Below, piece after piece: positions 54,232 to 62,279 of a stretch of DNA of 64,000 bases. The notes under the pieces are model-generated. The model did no database searches. It saw nothing but the letters and a program-made list of their open reading frames with translations, and was not told where the DNA came from. Within the stretch, counting starts at the first letter, position 1, and every line of letters starts with the position of its first letter. Made by a program: the position numbers and the translations under genes. This DNA comes from Pseudomonadales bacterium (lineage in GTDB: Bacteria; Pseudomonadota; Gammaproteobacteria; Pseudomonadales; Azotimanducaceae), in the NCBI GenBank assembly GCA_017642855.1, contig JAEPOO010000002.1:124001-188000 (forward strand), read 5' to 3'.

Positions 54232-54509
54232 TAGTGATAATCCTCGTAGTTCACGATGTAGACATTACCATCATCGTATTCGAATGTTATTCGCCAGTTG
54301 CCATTAACCCAGATAGACCAGCGCCCTGCGTCTTTGCCTTTCAGTTTGTGTAGACGAAAACCTGGGATATCCATGTCGTCTATAGAATGGGCGGAATCCA
54401 GAGCAGCAAGCTGCATGCGAAGCCGATTCTTATGCTTAGCCTGAATTCCAGAAGTCTTACCTGAGTGGTAAAACCTTTCCAGGCCTTTGTGCTTGAAAGA
54501 CTTGATCAC
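54231..54509 (-). CDS. higB: cassette toxin, HigB family
   Basis: 92 residues, GTG start. MIKSFKHKGLERFYHSG is the HigB N terminus; GFRLHKLKGKDAGRWSIWVNGNWRITF and VYIVNYEDYH are the RelE-fold blocks with basic and terminal His/Tyr residues expected of a ribosome-dependent mRNA interferase. Toxin first, antitoxin second, as in higBA of Vibrio superintegrons. Confidence 0.9.
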   Translation of the reverse strand: MIKSFKHKGLERFYHSGKTSGIQAKHKNRLRMQLAALDSAHSIDDMDIPGFRLHKLKGKDAGRWSIWVNGNWRITFEYDDGNVYIVNYEDYH

Positions 54510-54525
54510 AGGCGAAGTGTAGCAT

Positions 54526-54542
54526 GTTGCGCACTACGCAAC
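54526..54542. promoter_or_regulatory. operator of the higBA cassette
   Basis: GTTGCGCACTACGCAAC is an inverted repeat of six-base arms around a five-base centre, 17 bases upstream of the toxin start. A TTGTTG-like -35 and TACACT -10 (17-base spacer) flank it on the minus strand. A binding site for HigA is likely. Confidence 0.6.
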
Positions 54543-54555
54543 AACTTGCATGACT

Positions 54556-54681
54556 GCCTAACACCCAGTTAAGCGGCGCAGTAAGTGAGCGCGAATATTG
54601 CGAATGCAATATGCGTGATCGCTTGCCACGTCCGAGTGACGGAGTCGAAGGCGGATGAGCGGCTTCAACCTCATGTTATGT
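54556..54681 (-). repeat. attC site (126 bp)
   Basis: GCCTAACACCCAGTTAAGC to CAACCTCATGTTATGT. Hairpin ATATTGCGAATGCAATAT. Next to the only cassette gene on the opposite strand. Confidence 0.9.
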
Positions 54682-54756
54682 TTCTCTTTGCATGAACCAT
54701 CGTCTTATTTATTAGTCCTAGTTTGGACATAAACTCAGTAAAAGGCGAGGTAACCA

Positions 54757-55701
54757 GTGCAAAAGACCGCAGTTGTAACAGGAGCAGCTCAGGGAATAGG
54801 AAATGCTGTTGCAATCAAATTGCTCTCAGAGGGCTACGACCTTGCCTTATGTGACGTGAATGGCGAAGCACTCTCGAATGCTGAGGACCAAATGAAATCT
54901 AGATTTCCCAGTCGCCGAGTAACGTCAATGAGATGTGACGTTTCGATCAGAGAAGATGTCCGTAGATTTCGAAATGCTGTTGTAGATGAGCATCAGACCG
55001 ATTCCATAGAGATGCTGGTGAATAACGCAGGCATCGTCGGAGGCGTAAGCTTTTTTGTAGATTCAGAGGAGCATTGGCTCAAGACTTTCGATGTCTGTTG
55101 GAACGGCGTGTACAATTGTACTCGAGAATTTCGTTCTAACCTCGTTGCTGCCGAGTTAGCACACATCGTCAATATCAGTAGTGCGAATGGGTATTGGGCT
55201 TCCTCAAGTTTTAATACCCCCCTATCCGCGTACAGTACAGCGAAATTCGCGGTAAAAGGATTTACCGAGTCATTACTAGTTGATTCGAGGCTCTATGCCA
55301 GAAACATCAAGCCGGTATTAGTAATGCTTGGGCAGGTATCTACACGACTCTCAGGCAATTCAGCTTCCTACCTGGGGCTCAAGCAACCAACAGACATGTC
55401 AGAAGATGAACTAATGGCAGTGCAGAGAACGACAGTTGACCCCATGCGGTCAATGCCGATTTCTGAGTTTCGGAACGCCCTTCAAAATAGTTTGTTCGGG
55501 GAGAATAGCTCCGCTCCAACCACGCCTAAACAGGCTGCCCAAGAAATCTGGAAAGCAATTGAAAGAGATGAATGGAGAGTCGTAGTTGGTCCTGGCGCGA
55601 GACTGCTTGATAGCGCGGTAAGAGCTGATCCAGATTCGGCCTATGAAGAAGGTTTCATTACAAAGCTGATTCAGGAACGTGATGCCGCAGTTGAAACATA
55701 A
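54757..55701 (+). CDS. cassette gene in reverse orientation: short-chain dehydrogenase/reductase
   Basis: 314 residues, GTG start with GGCGAGG eight bases upstream. TGAAQGIGNAVA is the nucleotide-binding TGxxxGIG, LCDVN is the acidic residue for NAD selectivity, LVNNAGIVGG is the NNAG motif, and the catalytic Ser, Tyr and Lys are in NISSANGY and YSTAKF. Longer than most SDRs by about 40 residues at the C terminus. It points against all other cassettes, so it cannot be read from the integron promoter and must use its own. Its stop TAA sits in the low core of the next attC. Confidence 0.9.
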   Translation: MQKTAVVTGAAQGIGNAVAIKLLSEGYDLALCDVNGEALSNAEDQMKSRFPSRRVTSMRCDVSIREDVRRFRNAVVDEHQTDSIEMLVNNAGIVGGVSFFVDSEEHWLKTFDVCWNGVYNCTREFRSNLVAAELAHIVNISSANGYWASSSFNTPLSAYSTAKFAVKGFTESLLVDSRLYARNIKPVLVMLGQVSTRLSGNSASYLGLKQPTDMSEDELMAVQRTTVDPMRSMPISEFRNALQNSLFGENSSAPTTPKQAAQEIWKAIERDEWRVVVGPGARLLDSAVRADPDSAYEEGFITKLIQERDAAVET

Positions 55702-55809
55702 CACCCAGTTAAGCGGCAAAGACACCGAGGATCAAAATGTGATTCACATTTTGACCGCAGGTGCTTCGCCCGAGTGAATGGAATGAGCGACTTCAACTGC
55801 ATGTTAGGT
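55696..55809 (-). repeat. attC site (114 bp)
   Basis: ACATAACACCCAGTTAAGC to CAACTGCATGTTAGGT. Hairpin CAAAATGTGATTCACATTTTG. Confidence 0.9.
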
Positions 55810-56745
55810 TGCGCTCTCTAGAATTGATGAAAGCCATGAACTCATGTCTTCAATTACGATGTCTAGCCGCGAATTTCCGTCTTGATCTAGATACCCGTGG
55901 TCTAGGTCTTCGTACCTGAGGAATTCTACATTGTTCATCCCTCTCTTTCTGAGGCTTTCCACGAGCTTCTTAGCCCCGGTTGCGGAAACGTTCGTGTCAT
56001 TGCCTCCCTGAACAGCCAGAATGGGTGCGTTCACTTGACTAAGTGTTGCAAGCGAGTCAAACCTCAACAATTCACTCCAATATGAATAGGAATGTCCACT
56101 CGCAAACTTCGACTGAGTTGGATTGTCTTTCATTTCCTGAAAAAGAGATCGTACTTTCGAAAGTTCTGCATCACGTATATCACCATCTACATCACCAAAT
56201 GAGCTTTCGATAGAACTCATCAAGTCCGTTTCAAAGCGTCTAGAACCGAAACTAAATATGATTAAAGCCTTTGTGTCTGGGTATATTGATGCAAGTTGGC
56301 TAGCCACGTTGGAGCCTACGGAACCACCTACAATAACGATGTTTCCATTCCACCAACTCGCAGTTTTTTGTAGCTGCGATAGAACGGAAAGAGCATCCAG
56401 CACGCGTTGACTAATTGAATTGTGAACTAGATAGTCTTTGGGACAATCCGATCTACCTTCATCCGAAAGATATGGCAAATCAGCTGTAATGCCGTATTTT
56501 TCAATTAGCAGGATCGGTAAGTCACGAGCAACTCCAACCATTGAGTTCATATTTACGATCGAGTTGCAGTCGGAACCATGAAAAAAGAGTAACAACGGTT
56601 TGTCTTCTAATATCGGAGTGTCACCCAGGTTCTGAAGATAGTACGTAATCTGTGAACCATCAGCCCGCACGCTATGCATCGCCAGCTCAGCGCTAGCATT
56701 GCCAAGTGGTAGAACTAGCAACAGAAACAACGATATCCAGCGCAT
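55804..56745 (-). CDS. cassette gene: exported alpha/beta-hydrolase-like protein
   Basis: 313 residues from the ATG giving MRWISLFLLLVLPLGNASA, a signal peptide, so periplasmic. Alpha/beta-hydrolase marks: LLLFFHGSDCNS (oxyanion loop), IVIVGGSVGSN with the nucleophile Ser (GxSxG), LAVQGGNDTNV (Asp) and LDHGYLDQDG (His). Substrate unknown; relatives include esterases. Large for a cassette. Stop supplied by the attC. Confidence 0.75.
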   Translation of the reverse strand: MRWISLFLLLVLPLGNASAELAMHSVRADGSQITYYLQNLGDTPILEDKPLLLFFHGSDCNSIVNMNSMVGVARDLPILLIEKYGITADLPYLSDEGRSDCPKDYLVHNSISQRVLDALSVLSQLQKTASWWNGNIVIVGGSVGSNVASQLASIYPDTKALIIFSFGSRRFETDLMSSIESSFGDVDGDIRDAELSKVRSLFQEMKDNPTQSKFASGHSYSYWSELLRFDSLATLSQVNAPILAVQGGNDTNVSATGAKKLVESLRKRGMNNVEFLRYEDLDHGYLDQDGNSRLDIVIEDMSSWLSSILESAT

Positions 56746-56756
56746 GCGATCGAGCA

Positions 56757-56858
56757 ACCTAACACCCAGTTAGGCGGCCGCGCTGAAGCGCGTAGCGCTG
56801 ATTGGAGCGGTCCGAGGTTGCGGCGCGAGCCGCGTGCGACTTCAACTGCATGTTATGT
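56757..56858 (-). repeat. attC site (102 bp)
   Basis: ACCTAACACCCAGTTAGGC to CAACTGCATGTTATGT. Left arm GCTGAAGCGCGTAGCGCTGATTG is close to the site at 49338, the right half differs, so it is a mosaic. Confidence 0.85.
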
Positions 56859-57719
56859 TTCGTCTTGGCTCTCAAGTAAGTCTATGAGCTTCTCGTATTC
56901 AAACTGCACTAGCAACAGCAAATTCTCGTCTTTAAACTGAAATTCGCGAGTGTAACGTAGGACTTCAACCTTGGAGAAAGTCCCGTAATCCAACGTACAC
57001 CTCATCAGGTTTTTTTGCCCTTCTGGAATCGGACCAGATCTAGAGCACGCTGAACTAGGTGGCGATTTGTCCCGAATGTAGTGGAATGTCTTTCCGTATA
57101 CGGTCCCTTTTGTATCCGGCTCCTCGAGGGAAACGCTGAATATTTCGCTTTTCGCGGCGAAAACCGCTCTCAACCGGTCAGTTTCTCTCGTTCGGTGTTC
57201 TTCTTCACTCCGGAGCAACTCAATGACGTTGTTGAGGTATACCCCATACTGCTCTTCAATCACGTCATGGTTCAAATAGCTGGGCATATTTCGTTCAGGA
57301 ATAACCACCAGGTAAGAAGTTACGCATATGGCCAGCACAACAGTCGGTGCTATTAACAGCTTCCATTTGAATTCAATCGCTTCGTTTAACGTAACAAACT
57401 TGAGAGATATTAAGCCTGCGATGACACCGGTAACTAGAAATGAGGGGAATACATACCTTGCAAATTGAATGTAGTAACCCAATTCGGGCATAGCGAGCAA
57501 AACCCCATGCGGCACCAATGCGGTCATAATTGTCCCCGCGGGAACTAGCATGGGCGATAACCCAAACGTTACTAGACCAATGAAAACAAACCGTCGAACG
57601 CTCGCGCTCATTTCAAAGAGCCTAAGTAGCCTCCAGGCGGCCCATATAATGAGGAGTATCAATAAAGCGGGAGCGAAATAAAACGATGCAAAAAGGAGAT
57701 ATACACTAACGTTAGACAT
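56853..57719 (-). CDS. cassette gene: membrane protein with a soluble C-terminal domain
   Basis: 288 residues. Four hydrophobic helices at about 10-30, 42-62, 85-110 and 122-145, then a soluble region with a coiled-coil-like stretch (EEEHRTRETDRLRAVFAAKSE) and two cysteines. No family recognised. Stop supplied by the attC. Confidence 0.6.
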   Translation of the reverse strand: MSNVSVYLLFASFYFAPALLILLIIWAAWRLLRLFEMSASVRRFVFIGLVTFGLSPMLVPAGTIMTALVPHGVLLAMPELGYYIQFARYVFPSFLVTGVIAGLISLKFVTLNEAIEFKWKLLIAPTVVLAICVTSYLVVIPERNMPSYLNHDVIEEQYGVYLNNVIELLRSEEEHRTRETDRLRAVFAAKSEIFSVSLEEPDTKGTVYGKTFHYIRDKSPPSSACSRSGPIPEGQKNLMRCTLDYGTFSKVEVLRYTREFQFKDENLLLLVQFEYEKLIDLLESQDET

Positions 57720-57747
57720 TGTTCACAGCACGAACACGCATAAAGAA

Positions 57748-57876
57748 ACATAACACCCAGTTAAGCGGCGAAGCGGTCCGACGTCTCGGCGCCGAGGATC
57801 AAAATGTGATTCACATTTTGACCGCAGGTGCTTCGTCCGAGCGAATGAAATGAGCGGCTTCAACTGCATGTTAGGC
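57748..57876 (-). repeat. attC site (129 bp)
   Basis: ACATAACACCCAGTTAAGC to CAACTGCATGTTAGGC. Left half as in 50529 and 51735; hairpin CAAAATGTGATTCACATTTTG. Confidence 0.9.
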
Positions 57877-58356
57877 AGCTCCTTGGTGTTTCAGGCCTTC
57901 AACAACTCGATTCATAATCTTGTTCAGATAGAAACCTCCAATAGTAAGTATCACAAATATGGATATCAGAGAACTACTTGGAAAACGAACAGCAAACTCT
58001 GAAAACAAGGGAACATGAACAAATATTTCATTCGAAGTAGCAGCCAACAAGCCGATATACGACCAGGCCATAAACTGATAGTGGAGATAGACCCAGGAAT
58101 TAAACTTGTGTCGAAATAGTGCAACCCCAACACCTAAAGTTATGCACAGGAGGCTTACAATTGACGCTACATGAAATATGCCGAAGCCGTCGAACAACTC
58201 AAATAGTCCGAAGGACGTAAAGCAAAGAGCGTACATCGAAACAACATAGATCCGTCCAGCGAGCACATGTTTCACAGTACCCTTTGGTTGTAAAAGCACA
58301 TACGCACCAAGCAGCAAAGATGCGAAGCCGAAAGTCGTGTGGGTTATCGCCAGCAC
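57871..58356 (-). CDS. cassette gene: DUF2306-like membrane protein
   Basis: 161 residues, GTG start, four or five hydrophobic helices. KHVLAGRIYVVSMY and GIFHVASIVSLLCI fit the DUF2306 pattern (HxxxGRxYV, FHxxA), with conserved His residues in the membrane; the role is unknown. Stop supplied by the attC. Confidence 0.7.
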   Translation of the reverse strand: MLAITHTTFGFASLLLGAYVLLQPKGTVKHVLAGRIYVVSMYALCFTSFGLFELFDGFGIFHVASIVSLLCITLGVGVALFRHKFNSWVYLHYQFMAWSYIGLLAATSNEIFVHVPLFSEFAVRFPSSSLISIFVILTIGGFYLNKIMNRVVEGLKHQGAA

Positions 58357-58364
58357 CCTAGGCG

Positions 58365-58496
58365 GCCTAACACCCAGTTAAGCGGCAAAGCGCGGAACAG
58401 CCCATTTGCGACAAAATGGCGCAGCCATTCGCAAATGGGCTATGGAGTGCTGCGTCCGAGCGGCCGCCAAGCCGCGACTTAAACTGCATGTTATGC
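58365..58496 (-). repeat. attC site (132 bp)
   Basis: GCCTAACACCCAGTTAAGC to AACTGCATGTTATGC. Long hairpin: GCCCATTTGCGA pairs with TTCGCAAATGGGC around AAAATGGCGCAGCCA. Confidence 0.9.
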
Positions 58497-58503
58497 GACG
58501 TCA

Positions 58504-58992
58504 CTATTTTGTTGCATGAATCTTTGCCCAGAAATCTATCTCTGGAATATCGCACATCATTTCCTCTACCATCGCAGCGAAATCGGCATCGAAATACGAA
58601 GAACATAGCTCCCATAGAGATCTACTGCGACTAGTGCCCAGAATAAAGTAAATTACATCACGGTAACTCAACCATGCCTTTTCATCTAAGGCGCCAGTCT
58701 TGTATTGCATCCACTCATGCTCTCTTGCTCGCATTTGAGCAATTATCCAAAACATTAGTTTTGTTTTTTCCTCAAAGCTTGGAGTTTCTTGCTGGGAGAA
58801 GTACTTACCCAGTTCTGGGTACTGTACAAATAAGTAGACACCGTTCAGGTCTGTGTTTACTTGGGCCTGACGTGAATCAGATCGAAGGGCAGCTGAACCT
58901 TGATGGACCTGCAAGGCCACGTAAATAATCGTGATGACAACTACAAGGTTGCCAAAAATTTCCGCGATGTTTGCGAGTTGCTCTAAATTCAA
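58504..58992 (-). CDS. cassette gene: unknown protein with an N-terminal membrane helix
   Basis: 162 residues. TTG start with AGAGG eight bases upstream; no in-frame ATG. One helix (IFGNLVVVITIIYVALQV) then a soluble, aromatic-rich domain with many Trp and Tyr (MFWIIAQMRAREHEWMQYKTG). I have seen such one-helix proteins in marine genomes, but no function is known. The stop lies eight bases outside the attC. Confidence 0.6.
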   Translation of the reverse strand: MNLEQLANIAEIFGNLVVVITIIYVALQVHQGSAALRSDSRQAQVNTDLNGVYLFVQYPELGKYFSQQETPSFEEKTKLMFWIIAQMRAREHEWMQYKTGALDEKAWLSYRDVIYFILGTSRSRSLWELCSSYFDADFAAMVEEMMCDIPEIDFWAKIHATK

Positions 58993-59087
58993 TACATTTA
59001 CCTCTTTAAGTTACCTACCCACGTCGACACCTCGAAATACAGAATCGGTATTTTCTTATGGGTCCGAGACCTCGGCAGTTGGCAGGC

Positions 59088-59201
59088 GCATAACACCCAG
59101 TTAAGCGGCGAAGACGCCGAGGATCAAATTGTGGTTCACAATTTGACCGCAGGTGCTTCGTCCGAGCGAATGGAATGAGCGGCTTCAACTGCATGTTAGG
59201 T
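59088..59201 (-). repeat. attC site (114 bp)
   Basis: GCATAACACCCAGTTAAGC to CAACTGCATGTTAGGT. Hairpin CAAATTGTGGTTCACAATTTG: an A-to-T change on one arm is matched by T-to-A on the other, relative to its neighbours. Confidence 0.9.
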
Positions 59202-59714
59202 GTCTTCTTCCATCTCGAGAAACTCCCACAGCAAATGAGCAAGATCTGCGCAATACAGTGTTGGATTAACGGGATCATATTTTTCGTCGAAATCTCCGAA
59301 TGCGAAACTGATCCATTTATCTTCTACGTGGATGTTCTGAACAGAATCGCGCCCATCGTGGATGGAGGAAACCACCTGCATCAGCATATCAAGTTGAGCT
59401 TGAAAGATTACTTTACTCAATGCGGTGGGATCTGCATTTGATTCTGATAACGATATGTAAGCGTGCTCCGTTTGAGTTGCTGAACGACGTCTTCTTGAGA
59501 CCCTTTCACTAATTCGTTTCGCTGATTCATTTAGCCAGTTCGGATTGTCCCGATTTTCATAGAATCCTCTTTTCAAAGAACCTAGCAACCAACAGATCTC
59601 TAGACATTGTCCATTTAAGTCTCCGTTCTTTTCGCGTTCGATCCAAGCTTCCTGGTTTTCAACACCAGCGTAGTCGAGCACTTGCTTAAGTGTGCTGACA
59701 CGTTCGTCAGACAT
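59196..59714 (-). CDS. cassette gene: hypothetical protein
   Basis: About 172 residues from the ATG at 59714 (a GTG three codons earlier is possible). Soluble, acidic, helical; HVEDKWISFAFGDFDEKYDP and a C-terminal leucine-rich helix (LYCADLAHLLWEFLEMEEDT) stand out. No motif recognised; could be an immunity- or antitoxin-like protein, but nothing in the sequence says so. Stop supplied by the attC. Confidence 0.55.
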   Translation of the reverse strand: MSDERVSTLKQVLDYAGVENQEAWIEREKNGDLNGQCLEICWLLGSLKRGFYENRDNPNWLNESAKRISERVSRRRRSATQTEHAYISLSESNADPTALSKVIFQAQLDMLMQVVSSIHDGRDSVQNIHVEDKWISFAFGDFDEKYDPVNPTLYCADLAHLLWEFLEMEEDT

Positions 59715-59721
59715 GTTGGAC

Positions 59722-59865
59722 ACCTAACACCCAGTTAAGCGGCGTGTCACGGAACGTGCCGTTTGGAGATAAATTGGCGAAGCCATTTCCAAACGGTGTG
59801 TGGAGTGGCACGGCCGAGTGACGGAGCCCGTAGGGCGGAGAAACGACTTCAACTGCATGTTAGGC
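59722..59865 (-). repeat. attC site (144 bp)
   Basis: ACCTAACACCCAGTTAAGC to CAACTGCATGTTAGGC. Hairpin CCGTTTGGAGAT...TTCCAAACGG with a loop holding AAATTGGCGAAGCCA. Confidence 0.9.
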
Positions 59866-60312
59866 GGCCCTCGCAGCTAGATTCTTTTGTAACACTACCT
59901 TCAAAACGTCGCGGTCCAAGTAGGTCCCGGTGATGTTAAAACCAGCACGGATGTTGGTTATTAACATCGCGTGATTATCGCCTGTGGTAACAGCGGTGAT
60001 CGTATGGAAGCCATTGTCCAGACACCAAGAATGTTGAGCCTCAGTAAGTTCCTGGGCTAATCCTTTCCTTCGATGCGTTGGAGCGACCATACCCATCCAG
60101 CTTTGAAAGTAGCCGACACGTTCGCCAAAACCCAGCTTGAATCCAACTAGGTCTTCTTCGCAGTATGCAAGACAGGAAAGAACAATATCGCGGCCGTTCA
60201 TGCTGCTAGCCAAATCATAGCCATCAAACATACCTGCAGTTCTAGCTAATGATTCGATGGCTGGTGCGTGCTCTCTTGGATAACCCTCAACGGTTTCGAA
60301 ACGAAATTTCAT
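59860..60312 (-). CDS. cassette gene: GNAT N-acetyltransferase
   Basis: 150 residues from the ATG giving MKFRFETVEGYP; the longer frame runs into the neighbouring attC. YFQSWMGMVAPTHRRKGLAQELTEAQ is the strand and acetyl-CoA loop (RRKGLA), and AMLITNIRAGFNITG is the typical N-rich end. Substrate unknown. Stop supplied by the attC. Confidence 0.8.
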   Translation of the reverse strand: MKFRFETVEGYPREHAPAIESLARTAGMFDGYDLASSMNGRDIVLSCLAYCEEDLVGFKLGFGERVGYFQSWMGMVAPTHRRKGLAQELTEAQHSWCLDNGFHTITAVTTGDNHAMLITNIRAGFNITGTYLDRDVLKVVLQKNLAARAA

Positions 60313-60330
60313 CTCAACGCACCCTATGCC

Positions 60331-60456
60331 GCCTAACACCTGGTTAAGCGGCAGACATGAGAGGCGCTCAAATTGCGAAAGCAATTTGTGTGACGCTTAT
60401 GGCTGTCCGAGTGACGGAGCCGAAGGCGGAGGAGCGGCTTCAACCACATGTTATGT
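60331..60456 (-). repeat. attC site (126 bp), near twin of the site at 51075
   Basis: GCCTAACACCTGGTTAAGC to CAACCACATGTTATGT. The inner sequence, including CAAATTGCGAAAGCAATTTG, is almost identical to the attC at 51075 nine kilobases away. Confidence 0.9.
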
Positions 60457-60467
60457 GCCTGGCTCGT

Positions 60468-60899
60468 TCATTTTGATTCCCACAACTCAATCGGATTCCC
60501 TTCGGGATCGTATAGCCTTGCAAATCGTCCATTAGGATACTCTTGCGGGTCAATTACGACGCTAATTCCTGCTTCCCTCAACTGCGCAGTCATCGCATCA
60601 AGATCAGACACCCTAAAGTTAACCATCCACATCTTGTGCTCCTTCCCAAAGTATTCAGTATCTTGGTTAAAGGGTGCAAAAACTGTTGGACCTGCTTCTT
60701 GCCTCCAGGGCTGTTGCTCGTAGTTAGATGGGACCAGCGACACGCCTAGGTGCTCTTCATACCACTTCGCTAAAGTTCCCGGATTCTCTGCACGGAAGAA
60801 CAGCCCACCGATCCCAACTACCTTCTCTTTTTCCGGTCTATCCTGTCCTAGAGTAGATATGGTCGTAAGGAGAGCTATTAAGATTAGCGCTTTTCTCAT
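60468..60899 (-). CDS. cassette gene: exported VOC-fold protein
   Basis: 143 residues from MRKALILIALLTTISTLGQ, a signal peptide; the longer frame runs into the attC. The mature part is a single VOC unit: VVGIGGLFFRAENPGTLAKWYEEHLGV, then HKMWMVNFRVSDLDAMTAQLREAGI and RFARLYDPEGNPIELWE. Periplasmic VOC proteins are less usual. Stop lies 12 bases outside the attC. Confidence 0.75.
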   Translation of the reverse strand: MRKALILIALLTTISTLGQDRPEKEKVVGIGGLFFRAENPGTLAKWYEEHLGVSLVPSNYEQQPWRQEAGPTVFAPFNQDTEYFGKEHKMWMVNFRVSDLDAMTAQLREAGISVVIDPQEYPNGRFARLYDPEGNPIELWESK

Positions 60900-60934
60900 A
60901 GTGATCCTTTCAGGTGAGATTTGCTCGCGAGGGC

Positions 60935-61075
60935 ACATAACACCTGCTTAAGCGGCGCAGCGAAGTGGCGGCCAATTGCGACAGAATGGCGGAGCCATTC
61001 GCAACTGGCTGACGCTTTGCTGAGCCCGAATGGAGTGACCGAAGGGAACGCAATGACTTCAAGCACATGTTATGT
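60935..61075 (-). repeat. attC site (141 bp)
   Basis: ACATAACACCTGCTTAAGC to CAAGCACATGTTATGT. Hairpin GCCAATTGCGA...TTCGCAACTGGC with a loop AGAATGGCGGAGCCA. Confidence 0.9.
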
Positions 61076-61624
61076 GGCGGCAGGTGTCCATGCATACAAC
61101 AATACATCTGTCACTTCTCCGGGGCTAAGATTAGGAAATTCCATATAATTCTTAAGTCTGCCCTCAAATTCAAAATCGCATTTCTCCATCACCCGCGCCG
61201 AGTGTTCATGCTCATAGTGGCAGTATGCAAATAGTCGTTGCACACCAAGATCATGCGCGAGGCTGACAATTGCCTTCAGAGATTCAGTGGCGTATCCCTT
61301 ACCCCATTCGTTTTTCGTAAGTACATATCCCGTCGTAGCAAGTTTTGGATTAATCAAATCAAAACCTGTACTGCCAATTACAGAGCCTGTTGCTCGATCT
61401 GTAATTAGAAACGCGCCCCCTGAGACCCCTTTCCATTCTTCCACCCAAGCATCTACGACCTGCTCAGTCGTCGCCATGGACTCATGTCTAGGCCAAGACA
61501 TATAGGTCGCTACATCTGGATCATTTGCCCAATGCTGAAAAACGTAGGTGGCATCGTCCAGACGAGGTCTCCTCAACACCAAGCGATCAGTCACCAATGT
61601 CTCGGGTATCTCGCTATTCGACAT
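61070..61624 (-). CDS. cassette gene: GNAT, RimJ/RimL type
   Basis: 184 residues from MSNSEIPETLVTDRLVLRRP. The TDRLVLRRP opening, WGKGYATESLKAIVSLA (acetyl-CoA loop) and HEHSARVMEKCDFEFEGRLKNY are RimJ/RimL hallmarks; such proteins acetylate ribosomal proteins or small molecules. Stop supplied by the attC. Confidence 0.85.
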   Translation of the reverse strand: MSNSEIPETLVTDRLVLRRPRLDDATYVFQHWANDPDVATYMSWPRHESMATTEQVVDAWVEEWKGVSGGAFLITDRATGSVIGSTGFDLINPKLATTGYVLTKNEWGKGYATESLKAIVSLAHDLGVQRLFAYCHYEHEHSARVMEKCDFEFEGRLKNYMEFPNLSPGEVTDVLLYAWTPAAT

Positions 61625-61629
61625 GAGCC

Positions 61630-61770
61630 ACATAACACCTGGTTAAGCGGCACAGCGAGGTAACGCGGAGCTGCGGCAAAATGGCGAAGCCATTCGTAGC
61701 TTTGTGTTGGCTTGCTGTGGCCGAGCAATGGAGCCGTAGGCGAAATTGCGGCTTCAACCACATGTTATAC
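61630..61770 (-). repeat. attC site (141 bp)
   Basis: ACATAACACCTGGTTAAGC to CAACCACATGTTATAC. Hairpin GAGCTGCGGC...CGTAGCTTTG with a loop AAATGGCGAAGCCAT. Confidence 0.9.
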
Positions 61771-62148
61771 GTCGCCCCCAATATAATCTCTTGTTTGAAG
61801 AACACGTGCTTTCTGTTCTGCTTTTATCTCTTTCCAAGTACGACCCTGCTCAATACCCGAGATTCGTTCTTCATACTTTGCTGTTGTTCGAAGGAGAACT
61901 TCTTTCATTGTTATGCCCTCTTCTGCAGCCAAGCAATTCACTAAGTTTAGATAGTCCCAGAGAACATCACCTAACTCATCTGTAAGTTCATCCGAGTTTC
62001 CTTTACCGATTTCGGCCTCGACCTCATCAATTTCGTTTCTGAGTTCTACCAGGTATGTGGAACTACCATCTGACCAGGAAGAAGACTGGTCGATTTGTGA
62101 TTTTCGATCTACGAGATCCAAAAGCCTTTCTAAATTCAACTCAGACAT
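61765..62148 (-). CDS. cassette gene: MazG-like nucleotide pyrophosphohydrolase
   Basis: 127 residues. VELRNEIDEVEAEIGKG gives the ExxE and DELGDVLWDYLNLVNCLA the ExxD halves of the all-alpha NTP-PPase active site. KYEERISGIEQGRTW is a frequent MazG tail. It likely hydrolyses a noncanonical or stress-related nucleotide; the exact substrate is unknown. Stop supplied by the attC. Confidence 0.85.
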   Translation of the reverse strand: MSELNLERLLDLVDRKSQIDQSSSWSDGSSTYLVELRNEIDEVEAEIGKGNSDELTDELGDVLWDYLNLVNCLAAEEGITMKEVLLRTTAKYEERISGIEQGRTWKEIKAEQKARVLQTRDYIGGDV

Positions 62149-62165
62149 TCTGATACCAAAGGGAC

Positions 62166-62279
62166 GTATAACACCCAGTTAAGCGGCGAAGTCGCCGAGG
62201 ATCAAAATGTGATTCACATTTTGATCCCAGGTGCTTCGCCCGAGTGAGCGTAGCGAACGATTTAAACTGCATGTTAGAC
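62166..62279 (-). repeat. attC site (114 bp)
   Basis: GTATAACACCCAGTTAAGC to AACTGCATGTTAGAC. Hairpin CAAAATGTGATTCACATTTTG. Confidence 0.9.
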
